From Siderastrea siderea (Eukaryota; Cnidaria; Anthozoa; Scleractinia; Rhizangiidae): a stretch of 64,000 nucleotides of DNA. Shown in pieces: positions 26,404 to 35,666 of this stretch. Numbering within the stretch: the first letter of the stretch is position 1; every line of letters begins with the position of its first letter. The stretch covers positions 65,387,399 to 65,451,398 of the forward strand of contig OZ034968.1 of assembly GCA_964030785.1 (NCBI GenBank), in the 5' to 3' direction. The translations under genes were made by a program, and so were the position numbers. The notes under the pieces are model-generated. The model did no database searches and was not told the origin of the DNA. It saw only the letters and a program-made list of their open reading frames with translations.

Positions 26404-27111
26404 CCGTACGTGCATGTAAACGGTGCCAGTTAAGTCAGCAGTGAGGTAACGTTTATGGATTTTAACCAGAATTTGTAACAGCCAATTTGGTTAAACCGCA
26501 ACGCATTATTATTAATTGACAAAAGAAAAGATCGTGAAGGAATTTTCATTTTAGTTATTGGTTGCCTCATCAGGGGAAAGCGTGAGAAGTGTTGTTCACA
26601 AGCGTTTTGAGAATTTCATTTTCATGTTGTAGATATAGTCTATAATGTCTTTCGAAAATCAAGAACACGTTTTGTATCATCGTTTACAATTCAGTAGAGA
26701 ATATCACTTTTGATTTCGTTCTATAGTGTATTTTGAACAGAAGCAAAACTCCAAACAGGAATATGTTATCGTACACTGCAGATACACAAATGATAGCGTT
26801 CTGTATCTTTCATCTGAAGGTTCTCTAATTGTAGACACCCCACCGAGAGGAATTGAGTGCCAAGTGAAGCCCGGGAAAGGACGGCGCACGAAGTAAAAGG
26901 TGACACATTGTTAGCCGTCACGTGGCCGATTCAAAGTTATTTATTTGCTGTAAATCTCGAATTTTGGCACCTCTCCCCAAAATTCTTCAAGACACCAATA
27001 GCTTTATATCGTAACAACAAATACATACCAAAAAAGTGCAACATTCCCGTCCTTCCCTTATCAGAATCACAATTTTCGATCTCTGCACCACGTGCATTTA
27101 TCGAACCATCC
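26404..27111. other. Intergenic stretch, no gene seen
   Basis: AT-rich DNA between two transposons. Short open frames on both strands overlap and show no family motif or splice structure. Nothing further is supported. Confidence 0.6.
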
Positions 27112-27118
27112 GTGTGAC

Positions 27119-28454
27119 CACAGGCAGCCCAAGCTAACGTTGAGAGCTACGCATAAATTAGACTGTTTTTTCCACACTATGCATAATAATGACATCGGCA
27201 CGCTATGCATAATAATGACAATGGCAACATTTAAGAGTTTGTATGGAAATGATACAAATCGTCTCAAATTGCCACAAATCAAAAAGAAGTCGGGATAAAA
27301 AGGATTTGCCTTATTTCATTGTTGTATTGGTCATTATTTGAGGGCTTCCTGGGCTGGTTTGAAGCTTTTTGGGTGAGAAATTGAGGTTTATATTTTTCAT
27401 GTTTACTGAACGTTTATAATTAATTAAAGGCAGGCAACAGTATCACACTGCAGCTTACTTGAGTTTCGATAAATTTCATCACAATAAACGAATCGCCCTA
27501 AAACTTCAAAGGTGTGTATTCTTGGGTCTTGCGCATACCGCTGTTTTTTGTCATGGGTTCCAGATCCTATTTTAAGCCATGGAAAATCCCTCTTAAATAC
27601 GAAACTCGCCTTTCCTGGCATGCGTTTTCATTTGAAGTGCACACATGAATCATTGCGAGCCGCGATTCGACGACAAAATTGTCCTCAGCCGGGGAGAGGC
27701 TGAGTGAGATTGTCGACAAACAAACACGACACTGGGGAGTCCAGAGAGGTTGGTTTGACGGAAATAGAGAAATATTAGAACGGCCGTGAAATTCACTCGC
27801 CCCACTTGACTTGGAAAACCATAATTTTGTTTTAGGGACGAACGAAGATCCATCTTTTGCTGCACTTTAATCAATCCATTCGATGATTTTACGCCGAGTA
27901 TTTGGCCCAAGTGATCCTACTCACTGCCCGCAAATCAACCTCATTATTTAATTCCGATATATAGGGTTGTCTTGCCCTAAAAAAATATTCCTGTGACCGT
28001 GGAAAATACCCACCACAATTTCCATTCCTTTGAAAACCGGTGCAATTTTTTTCTAAGTGGAAAGTGCTCCTCGTCTCTGCTTTGCGGTAAACAGGTAAAT
28101 GTGACAAAGCAAATCACTATGCTAATATATTGTCGCACAAAGACATTAAAGCGTGCTCGTGGCGTCAAGTGAGGGGACTAAATTTCACGGGCGTGCTAAT
28201 AGTTTTCTATTTCGGTCAAACCGAGCTCTCTGGACTCTGCAGTGTCGTGTTTGTTTGTCGACAATCTCACTCAGCCTCTCCCCGGCTGAGGACAATTTTG
28301 TCGTCGAATCGCGGCTCGCAATGATTCATGTGTGCACTTCAAATGAAAACGCATGCCAGGAAAGGCGAGTTTCGTATTTAAGAGGGATTTTCCATGGCTT
28401 AAAATAGGATCTGGAACCCATGACAAAAAACAGCGGTAGCTTGGGCTGCCTGTG
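27119..28454. mobile_element. Fold-back TIR element with ~290-bp arms and 7-bp target duplication
   Basis: The ends CACAGGCAGCCCAAGCTA (27119-27136) and its complement (to 28454) are flanked by GTGTGAC at 27112-27118 and 28455-28461. The right arm runs about 28165-28454. The left arm is 27119-27136 continued at 27538-27805, over 90% similar by eye, and is split by a 399-bp insert. Without the insert the element is about 0.94 kb. Open frames in the arms mirror each other and are not genes. Element type is uncertain; 7-bp duplications are unusual. Confidence 0.78.
27137..27535. mobile_element. TA-flanked insert within the left arm of the fold-back element
   Basis: Comparing the two arms of the surrounding element shows this 399-bp segment only in the left arm, bounded by TA at 27135-27136 and 27536-27537. 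A TA duplication is the Tc1/mariner signature, but no clear inverted ends are visible. It contains a short tandem repeat of CTATGCATAATAATGACA near 27178-27220. Confidence 0.6.
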
Positions 28455-28733
28455 GTGTGACGAACTGTTTGCGAATGCAAATTTGTGATCTCTTTTCATT
28501 GGAGGACTTCCACAAAAGGCGCTCAGGACAAAAATCTCCCGTGTATGGGAGGTGTATTTGACAAATTACCTGTGAAATTTGCAAAGTCGCACGAGAAGTG
28601 TGCAAACTCACTTGACAGCGAACAGTGTGGTACCTTTCGCTTCGCTTATTGCGTGTTAGGTGCAAATAATCAAGGACACTTATTCTCGCTCAAAACGCTT
28701 CAAATCATCCCAAAAGGCCATTAAATGGCAATA

Positions 28734-28892
28734 GCCCTTTTCACGGTTACCTTTTCTCATTTGCATTACAATGACTTTGAACGTGGATGTGAGGCAATTT
28801 CGGGCAATTTTGCACTATTTGCCCGAAATTGCCTCACATTCACGTTCAATTATATTGTAATGTAAATGAGAAAAGTGAACTGTGAAAAGGGC
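28734..28892. mobile_element. 159-bp palindromic MITE with TA duplication
   Basis: The ends GCCCTTTTCAC and GTGAAAAGGGC are flanked by TA at 28732-28733 and 28893-28894. The two halves are near-complementary across almost the full length and meet at GGGCAATTTTGC. This fits a Tc1/mariner-type MITE. Confidence 0.8.
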
Positions 28893-29017
28893 TATTAATA
28901 CAACACAGAAACAAGGTGAACCATTTGTTATTGTGAATTATTTCGCATTTATGGCAATTAAAGCGCCGTATTTGTTGCATTTTTCCTACAAACTCTTATA
29001 TTTTGCCGAGGTCATAA

Positions 29018-29023
29018 TATACG
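29018..29023. repeat. Target-site duplication TATACG, left copy
   Basis: TATACG at 29018-29023 recurs at 30576-30581 immediately outside the right end of the CUT-homeobox element. Confidence 0.75.
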
Positions 29024-29250
29024 CCAGGCATAACTAATCGATGACATCAATGAAATCGATGACTAATCAATAGGTAATCGATTGGTAATCAGTTGATTAG
29101 TCATTGATTATTGCCGATGATCAATGAGTAATCGATGACTAATCGATAGGCCACAAAAATTTTGGTCATCGATTAGTCATCGATTGCATCGATTAGTCAT
29201 TGATTACATTGATTAGTCATTGATTTCATTCATTACTCATCGATATCATT
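29024..29250. promoter_or_regulatory. Left ATCGAT/ATCAAT array (candidate CUT-homeodomain sites)
   Basis: By hand count about 9 ATCGAT and 7 ATCAAT/ATTGAT hexamers occur in roughly 220 bp. ATCGAT-type sites are the known preference of Cux proteins and ATCAAT-type of Onecut/HNF6 proteins. Binding here is inferred, not shown. Confidence 0.55.
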
Positions 29251-29375
29251 TCGTGGCTGAAAACCGTATTTGGCGAATAAGAACAAAATAAAAACAACTT
29301 ATTAAATGTAAACAGATGTTTCCAGCTTTATTTTATCCAGCTTACAATTAAGCTTACAATTAAGCTTACAATGTG

Positions 29376-29614
29376 TTAAGCGTCAGAAGGCCTATTTTCA
29401 TTTGTATTTTGTTCCCCCGTATCTCGTTGTCTTTTATTATTGAACCAAACCTTGACGGTTGCCCCGTCAAGGTTGTTCAACTTAGCAAATTCTTCTATTA
29501 CTCCTTAAGACAGGTATCTGCTTTCTTTAAACAGGGCCTCAAGGGCCATTTTTTGCAGATGGGAAAATTTGGTTCTTGTATTTGTAGTTGATGAAGCCAC
29601 TCGTTTCCTTTTCC
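29376..29614 (-). pseudogene. Homeodomain exon, disrupted by one stop codon
   Basis: After a good acceptor (TTTGCTTACAG, ending at 29615) this exon reads KRKRVASSTTNTRTKFSHLQ and continues to WFNNKRQRD and a TAA at 29376-29378. Aligned to homeodomain numbering it has R5, F8, L16, F20, Y25, A35, L40, V45, W48, F49, N51 and R53, all at the right spacing. Residue 50 is Asn. Position 28 is a TAA stop (29505-29507), so the recognition helix could not be made. The CUT exon lies about 210 bp upstream in the same orientation, the order found in CUT-class homeobox genes (Onecut, Cux, SATB). Whether it came from a host gene or belongs to the element family is open. Confidence 0.85.
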
Positions 29615-29822
29615 CTGTAAGCAAAAACAAAATAAAACTAGATAAGTTTAGTTGAACATGTATTTATTTATTTATATGCGAAGCGAAGAGGACTGATGAA
29701 TAAACATCTCATAAAAAACATTTCCAGGAACGACGTAATTGAATAATGACGGTCGGGCATATGGATTGTGCAACGGAAGTAGTTCTTGCGAATTGATTAA
29801 ATTACACGTATTCATAAGTGAT

Positions 29823-30115
29823 TCATGTATCTTTGATCCTTCCTCTCAGATCTGCTATGGGATCTTCTTGCTTTAGCCAGTTCTTTATCCTTCGGTAGGG
29901 CTCTCTTCCCTCCTCCGGCAATTGTTCAAACGTCTTAGGTTTGTTGAGAATTTCCGATCCTCTACCCTGGGATCTTTCCAACACGTGGACAGTAAACTGC
30001 GCGATAGGAATTTTGTTTACTCGCAAAAGGCGCAGTGCTTCTTGGCTAAGTTCTGCTGTGTCTAAAACAGAGCCAGGCGATGCGCTTAAATTGCTCTGCC
30101 CGCCGTTTGGGGAAT
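29823..30115 (-). pseudogene. CUT-domain exon of a CUT-homeobox gene
   Basis: The exon starts after an acceptor (TTTCTTACAG, ending 30116) and encodes a single complete CUT domain, a DNA-binding domain. Key matches to the family are LDTAELSQEAL, NKIPIAQF, VLERSQG, LNKPKTFEQL and GREPYRRIKNWL, i.e. the conserved L-[DN]-T, the VL-x-RSQG core, the PK and the GRE-x-[FY]-RR block. The frame stays open until a TGA after GRIKDT. No GT donor is seen before that stop, so splicing to the homeodomain exon (29376-29614) looks lost. A possible first exon lies upstream. In an intact protein CUT plus homeodomain would give bipartite recognition of ATCGAT/ATCAAT. Confidence 0.87.
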
Positions 30116-30174
30116 CTGTAAGAAAGTAGAAGAATGAATACATAGTGTTTGCACTGAAATATGCATGCATAAAT

Positions 30175-30318
30175 TCATTTTCCTGGATTCACTGAGATTC
30201 GCAATAGTTCAACATTGAGTATTGAGGGTTTCTTAACAGTGTTTTGTGCTTGAACTGAACTGATGTCAGAAGTGAGAGTTCCTCCATGCTTCACAAGGAA
30301 TTCTTCGAGCTTCGGCAT
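30175..30318 (-). pseudogene. Possible first exon of the CUT-homeobox gene
   Basis: A 47-codon open frame starts MPKLEEFLVKHGGTLTSD, upstream of the CUT exon and inside the element, and ends at a TGA. Its start is just inside the right ATCGAT array, so the array could serve as promoter-proximal sequence. No donor in the phase needed by the CUT exon was found, so its inclusion is tentative. Confidence 0.35.
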
Positions 30319-30334
30319 CTTATTCCTTGGAATA

Positions 30335-30575
30335 GTCGATGAGTAATCGATGAGTCATCGATGAGTAATCAATAACATCAATAGGTAATCAATTATATCA
30401 ATGAGTAATCGATGTCATCGATGAGTAATCGATAGGCCACAAAATTTTTGGGCTTCGATTAGTCATCGATTACTCATTGATCATCGCCAATAATCAATGA
30501 CTAATCAACTGATTACCCATCGATTACTCATTGATTACCAATTGATGTCATTGATCATCGATTAGTTATGCCTGG
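30335..30575. promoter_or_regulatory. Right ATCGAT/ATCAAT array, inverted copy of the left
   Basis: By hand count about 8 ATCGAT and 9 ATCAAT/ATTGAT hexamers. It is the inverted counterpart of the left array. Both arms carry a central AGGCCACAAAA/TTTTGG block that is itself nearly palindromic. Confidence 0.55.
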
Positions 30576-30581
30576 TATACG

Positions 30582-31860
30582 CAAAAAGGAACAGGCTTCT
30601 CTCAAAGTGAGCTTGGGAGACCTGTGACTGTACTACAGAACATTTCGTGGGTTAATCATGTTAGGTGCAAACAAGAATTCTGTCTGCCAGGAACTAGCAC
30701 CGGTTGCAAATTACACGTCATGTGAAGATGAACACGATGTGAAAAAACACGGCGAAAATTGATCTGGAATATTGCAATCATTACAAGTGGACACCGTAAA
30801 TGCAAACGATATTAAACGTGTTATTGATTTTCTGATGACTATTCACATAATTATGACAACATGAAAATGAACATCTCAAAAACGCTATTGAAAGCCAGCC
30901 ACTTCACAAGCTTTCCTCGCTCAGGAAGGAAAGAATAACTAAAATGAAAATTTCTTCTCGAGAAGAAAATTTCATAATTGTCATTGCATTTTCATAAAGA
31001 AAATGAAACTGGCAAAAGGTGTAACACTTAATCACCACACCAAGTTACAACTCATGATCAACTCAACTTGACCTCTCACTTACGTTCTTCATCCTCAACT
31101 AGTAGCTTCACAGCTCTCGGATCCCAGTCTTAAGTAGGTGTGCAAATTTTTCTTTCTAAAACGCTCTTACAGCCGTCACTCGAAGGGAATTTCAGGGGAA
31201 CATGGTTCGGGTGAAAACGTCAGCTCCATTTCACATGTATATTTAAATGCGTGTTAACGTACTCGTTTTTCGTTGTATTATATAAAGACAACTCATTCTT
31301 ACCTTAAGACAGCAACCTTTTTTTCCAGTAATACAAGGCCAAAAAAGTCTTGAGCTATGACTTCTACTATCTTCGTAAAGAGATAAAGGAAAACCATGCG
31401 TTTATGCAAATTACTCGTAATTGCAAAGAGATAAAGGCAAACTATGCGCTTATGCAAATTACTCGTACTATTTGAAAAACGAGGGCGATCGAGTGTTTCA
31501 TTGGGTTTCCAAACACGAGTAAACAGATGAAAGCACGAGGCTACAGGCTTTCGATGGTTTGGAGACCCAATGAAACACGACGCTGAGTTTTTAAAATTAC
31601 TTGTCCAACAACTACAATTACAAAATTGTCTGTGTAATTAGCGGTGCCTATTCAGACAGTTCTTTGTTTGTTATATTTGTTACATTGGAATTCGATCGTG
31701 TAACCTATTGGCTACTGAGGTTATCCAATTGTTGGCTTTTTCACGGCTATCTGGCATCCACTTGTTAGCTTTTTGGTTTTTGCAACTGTCTGTAATCATT
31801 ATTGATTGTGTATCTCCCGCTTCGTGGTCGTTTGATTGAGGCGAAGTACTTTGCTTCGCC
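30582..31860. other. Intergenic stretch with small repeats, no gene
   Basis: No coding region is supported. It holds a two-copy tandem repeat of period 48 bp starting AAAGAGATAAAGG (31377 and 31425). It also holds a small fold-back with arms GTGTTTCATTGGG at 31493-31514 and its near-complement at 31557-31578. An open frame opposite the start of the next gene (31680-31862, minus) shows no motif. Confidence 0.6.
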
Positions 31861-32419
31861 ATGGCTCATAGGTTCAGACCAGCAAAGACAAAGCAAGAAG
31901 AAGAACTTTGCATAGAAAGGGCCGTATCAAAGTCGACCCTTTACAAATACACATGGGCAGCTTCAATTTTTTTGGAATGGCAACGAGTGCGGCCGTTAAA
32001 AGTGCCAACGTTGGAACAACGTGCATGGCTTGTTTAAAGATTTAATCTTAAGTACGATCTTCACAAAGTCCAGTCCTTGGATGTGTCTTTGGCTTTACCT
32101 CGGTGTAAGAACCTGTGAAACTTACGGATGACGTAAAATAAAGGAAACAAAATATTTTAAACAATAGCGTACAGCATAACAATAGGTAAAAAACAAAGAA
32201 AATCTTGTCAGGTTCTTACACCGAGGTAAACTCGTGCCTTTGGTTGAGATGGATGCTTTAAGCCTAAACTACTGGATGACGAAATTTGTTCAAGAAGTGA
32301 CAAAGCCGTCCAAGGAGAAATATCCTCCGAAGACACTGTATCAGATTGTGTGCGATATACGTCGTTACCTGTGCGGAAAAAAGCCTCGGCGCCCAAGAAT
32401 TGAATCCTTTGGCAATTAA
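31861..32419 (+). pseudogene. ZMYM/QRICH1-like (Crypton-derived family) gene fragment, broken
   Basis: Translation from ATG at 31861 gives MAHRFRPAKTKQEEELC, then STLYKYTWAASIFLEWQ, up to an in-frame TAA at 32035-32037. The frame continues to SLDVSLA, is interrupted by a 136-bp MITE (32095-32230), and resumes directly in frame as LVPLVEMDALSLNYWMTKFV, then YPPKTLYQIVCDIRRYL. The LNYWxxKFVxEV ... YPPxTLYxIxxxxRRxL pattern is typical of the ZMYM2/QRICH1-like family common in corals, whose core derives from Crypton tyrosine recombinases. Only the N-terminal part is present; the reading ends in an unrelated tail (KKPRRPRIESFGN) and stop at 32419. With a stop, an insertion and a missing C-terminus it is a pseudogene. 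Confidence 0.7.
32095..32230. mobile_element. MITE with near-perfect 22-bp TIRs inside the ZMYM-like pseudogene
   Basis: The ends TTACCTCGGTGTAAGAACC and the complement GGTTCTTACACCGAGGTAA bracket an AT-rich core. Removing 136 bp rejoins the gene in frame (SLA-LVPLVEMD), so the boundaries are supported by the host frame. No clear target duplication is visible. Confidence 0.75.
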
Positions 32420-32815
32420 TTGATTGAGATATTGATTGAAATAGTAGTTTGGATAGGTATTTATGGTTGTTTCCTTCCTTCCCAGATTTTGTATCTTTCG
32501 CCGCGCCCTTGACGCTGAGATGAAGAATTGTTATTAGTAAAAGCTATTTTGTTAACGTTGATGTTGTGTTGCTTTTCGAATATGTAAATAAAGAAACATT
32601 TTCCACATGTATTTCAAATCTGTTGAAACACATGTAGTTTTCCGGATTGGGTCTCTAAACTCATCCACCTGACCAGAAAAGAGTGTTCTGGTTGGCTAAT
32701 AACAACGTGAATAATTAATGAGTTTGAGAAGGTCAGATACACCCTCAAAATGGCCAATAGGAAGCCGATAAACTCTCATGCGAGTCACCAGATGCTTCTA
32801 ATTTATACCATGGAT

Positions 32816-32933
32816 CAGCCTAGCACCCAGGTATTCTCCTCCCGCTCATTGGACTCGAGTTGCCATTCGGTGACGTCACGAAATTTCGCGCCAAGCCGTG
32901 TGAGCTAGAAGAGAACGCCTGGGTACTAGGCTG
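32816..32933. mobile_element. 118-bp MITE with 9-bp target duplication
   Basis: The termini CAGCCTAGCACCCAGG and CCTGGGTACTAGGCTG are inverted. ACCATGGAT flanks both sides (32807-32815, 32934-32942). A 9-bp duplication fits a MULE-type or Merlin-type element. Confidence 0.82.
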
Positions 32934-32982
32934 ACCATGGATGACTGGTCTGGAAGAAGCAATAGTGTGGGTCACAGCAATA

Positions 32983-33146
32983 CACCTTATTCCAAAATGG
33001 CGGAAAATACATTATTCTTTTGTCTCCATGTTAATTGGCCCTTGTTGCCTCGTTTTAAGCCAAATATTCCTTTGAATTCTACAGATGGGATCGAGGCAAC
33101 AAGGGCCAATTAACAATGAGACAATTGTGGAATTGGTCTATAGGTG
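32983..33146. mobile_element. 164-bp MITE with TA duplication
   Basis: The arms contain TTAATTGGCCCTTGTTGCCT and its complement; outer ends are CACCT and AGGTG, with TA at 32981-32982 and 33147-33148. The next MITE starts only 4 bp further on, separated by TATA. Confidence 0.72.
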
Positions 33147-33150
33147 TATA

Positions 33151-33325
33151 GACCTTTTTACCGCAGCCGTATTGATTTTGCCCCCTGGCATCCCATAGTA
33201 CTCATTGAAATTTATTTATTCCTTTGTAGTGATAATGCAGCATTATCACAATAATAGAATCAATCCAGTATTATGGGATGCCCAGGGGGCAAAATCAATA
33301 TGGCTGCTGTATCGGTAAAAAGGTC
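33151..33325. mobile_element. 175-bp palindromic MITE with TA duplication
   Basis: The ends GACCTTTTTACCG and CGGTAAAAAGGTC, and inner blocks ATTGATTTTGCCCCC and its complement, form a long hairpin. TA flanks it at 33149-33150 and 33326-33327. A different family from its left neighbour. Confidence 0.82.
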
Positions 33326-33653
33326 TATTGGAGACTTCATTTGGTTTTCAGAAATGAAAAGTGCTCGGACTGTTTATTTAGTTTTCATTCAACAGATTAG
33401 TTCCAAACTTGGCAGATTTTCCTTTGTTGTTTGCTTTATCTGGTGTTGGTCGTAATTAGAATCAATCAGTTAAGTTGATTACTCGTTTACAGTGCGTTTT
33501 TATAATGACCCACATCGTACCTTATCAGTTTACCACAGTCAGTTACTGCCCAAGCGACTAGAAGTGGTTACCAACGACGGCATCTACACTACTCCGTTTC
33601 GTGTGACCAACATTTTATGACTCATCGGTAGTCATTTCATTAATGGATCTTAA

Positions 33654-35662
33654 AGGAGAACTGAAGTCCAAAAATCAACCTTGTTTTTATTGTTTCCTTT
33701 GGAAGTCTTGGACATATAAAATCAAGTTTTGGTAATTATTTTAACTCGCGAGTTGCTATTCACGAAAAAATTGGGTTTGAAATTGGGATTTTCCCGCTTT
33801 TCGGGCTTTGTCATTGTGGGCTCGCAACTGATGTCAGCGGCGTGTTGTGACGTAGGTTATGGGGAGGATTGCAGCATTTGTCCGAAGAGTACTACCAGCC
33901 GCTACAAAGCTAAGGCTGTGTTATTTCGCATATTGTTTTCCAGTATGAATTGTGTACAGCCATTTCAGTTTACAATAATTTGTTGTTCTTTTGAAAAAAC
34001 AAATGGCTCGTAAGAAGATGTCTGTGACCCAAATGTTGAGAGAATCTGGAGCCCTGAATAAGCAAGGATTTCAGTACTTCAAGCTATGTTCGTCATGTTC
34101 ACGGCCGAGAATTAATTTATCAAGAAGTGAAGGAGCTAAATTAAAAGTGCGATCAATCAGGTTTGTCTCCATTCGTTTGGTATTTCTATTATTTTGTTAG
34201 TGAATGAGTTGGATTTGGAGTCGATGAAATATCGCTCCGGGGCCGGTCAGTACAAAATGCAGACTTCAGACGTCTGGGTGATATGCCCCGCTATGTTGTG
34301 TGTAACACTAACAGCCCGGACGACATGTTCATGTTCGCATTCGAACTTTTCGCCTCCAAGCAGCAGTATAAATATAGCCGAGCGTGCTAAGTTAAGAATT
34401 CCAGCTTCTGTACCGTTCCTGTGTGGCAAAAAATAATCTCTAGCCCAGCAGATCCATTGTTTTGACACCAAGGTCATACAACAGCGCTTATTGCGTATTG
34501 AATTTCGTGGTCTGGTATTTCTTACTGTTATTGCAATATTTTCGCCTGGCTTCCAGCTTTTCGAGAAAATGGCATTTGGAACTTGGTGCTGGGCAGAATA
34601 AACTGGCGAATCACTCCAGTGTTGATTGTCAGTGAAGATATTTCAAAACAAACTTAACGGAGGAAAGTAGTGTGGCAAAGCAATAAATAAACCGATACAT
34701 ATTAATAGGACCCTAATAGTCCGTGAGTGTGCCGAAGGCAAGATACATATTGTAGTTTTATTTATAAACGAATCAGTTATTTCAGCCTACCAGTTCAAGT
34801 AATTCACAGCGTAATGAAAACATGACATGTCAAAACAAAGAGAAATAATTTGAAGCTTTATTGCAGTTATTTGATGACCCATGAGCGGAGCGCTAAATGT
34901 TATAAATGTTTGAGCCGCAATCCACTATTACAAAAGTAAAAATAAATTTGCAAAGTTTAGGATAAATGGCTACATGACATACAGTAGAGTGGGCTACAAA
35001 AAAATTGTAAGACAAAAATATAGACGCTGGAAAGCATCAGACATATCTGTGATTGTTTATTTACTAGATCTGAACTGACTACAGCCGTCGAGTTTCCCGT
35101 AAACTTCAACTTGCCTATCGATAAATTTAGACAAATCATTTATTAAATTAGATATAACTAACTTAAAACCTAGTATTTTTTCGGAAAGAGAAGCAAACTC
35201 TAAAGAAACAGAGATGATATTTTCCGAGAATTTGCGCGGGTGTTTAGTATCGAAAGCACATCACTGATCCGCGGTGAAAATGTAACATACGTCTTCAAGG
35301 ACAACTGGAAAGAATCCAGTAGAGATAGTAGAAGAGAATAACATTCCGAATGGGTATTTATCCGGCGTTTCCGTCGCAATTGTACTACTGTACACTCAAA
35401 GTACAAGTTCTACATGGGTAAAATCAGTACTTCTCTTTGTATTAAACTCTTGCATACGTTCCCCATAACCTACGTCATAGGCTACCAAAATGACCGCTGA
35501 CACACCCATTCTGCGCCGCAATGCTGACGGCCCAAACTCGCAGTAAAACTATTTTTTTGAGACCGAAAGTAAGCTAGTACACAGAAAAAAAGTTTCAAAC
35601 ATTAATATTTATGGCTTAAGCTTTAAGGAAAAAAATGCTTGATTTTTGACTTCAGTTCTCCT
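33654..35662. mobile_element. 2.0-kb TTAA-flanked TIR element, non-autonomous
   Basis: TTAA (33650-33653) is followed by AGGAGAACTGAAGTC, and the inverted right end is followed by TTAA (35663-35666). Homology between the ends extends inward to a GACGTAGGTTATGGGGA block (about 33849 and 35465, complement), giving arms of about 200 bp. TTAA sites and AGG ends fit piggyBac/Kolobok-type elements. The interior has only short open frames with no transposase motifs. Confidence 0.75.
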
Positions 35663-35666
35663 TTAA

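Larger units (their letters stand above)
29024..30575 (-). mobile_element. TIR element carrying a CUT-homeobox gene, with ATCGAT-rich ends
   Basis: The left end CCAGGCATAACTAATCGATG and the inverted right end are identical over 20 bp, and a 6-bp TATACG duplication flanks them. The inverted repeats are about 230 bp each (29024-29250 and 30335-30575). They consist mostly of ATCGAT, ATCAAT and ATTGAT hexamers spaced 6-14 bp apart: about 16 on the left and 17 on the right by hand count. Between them lie a CUT-domain exon and a homeodomain exon on the minus strand. No transposase is present, so the copy is non-autonomous. Confidence 0.82.

Noticed and set aside
27650..28480. Pairs of near-identical short frames on opposite strands
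   Set aside because: They mirror each other because they lie in the two arms of the fold-back element; not genes.
31680..31862. 60-codon minus-strand frame opposite the start of the ZMYM-like gene
   Set aside because: Low-complexity composition, no motif; likely chance.
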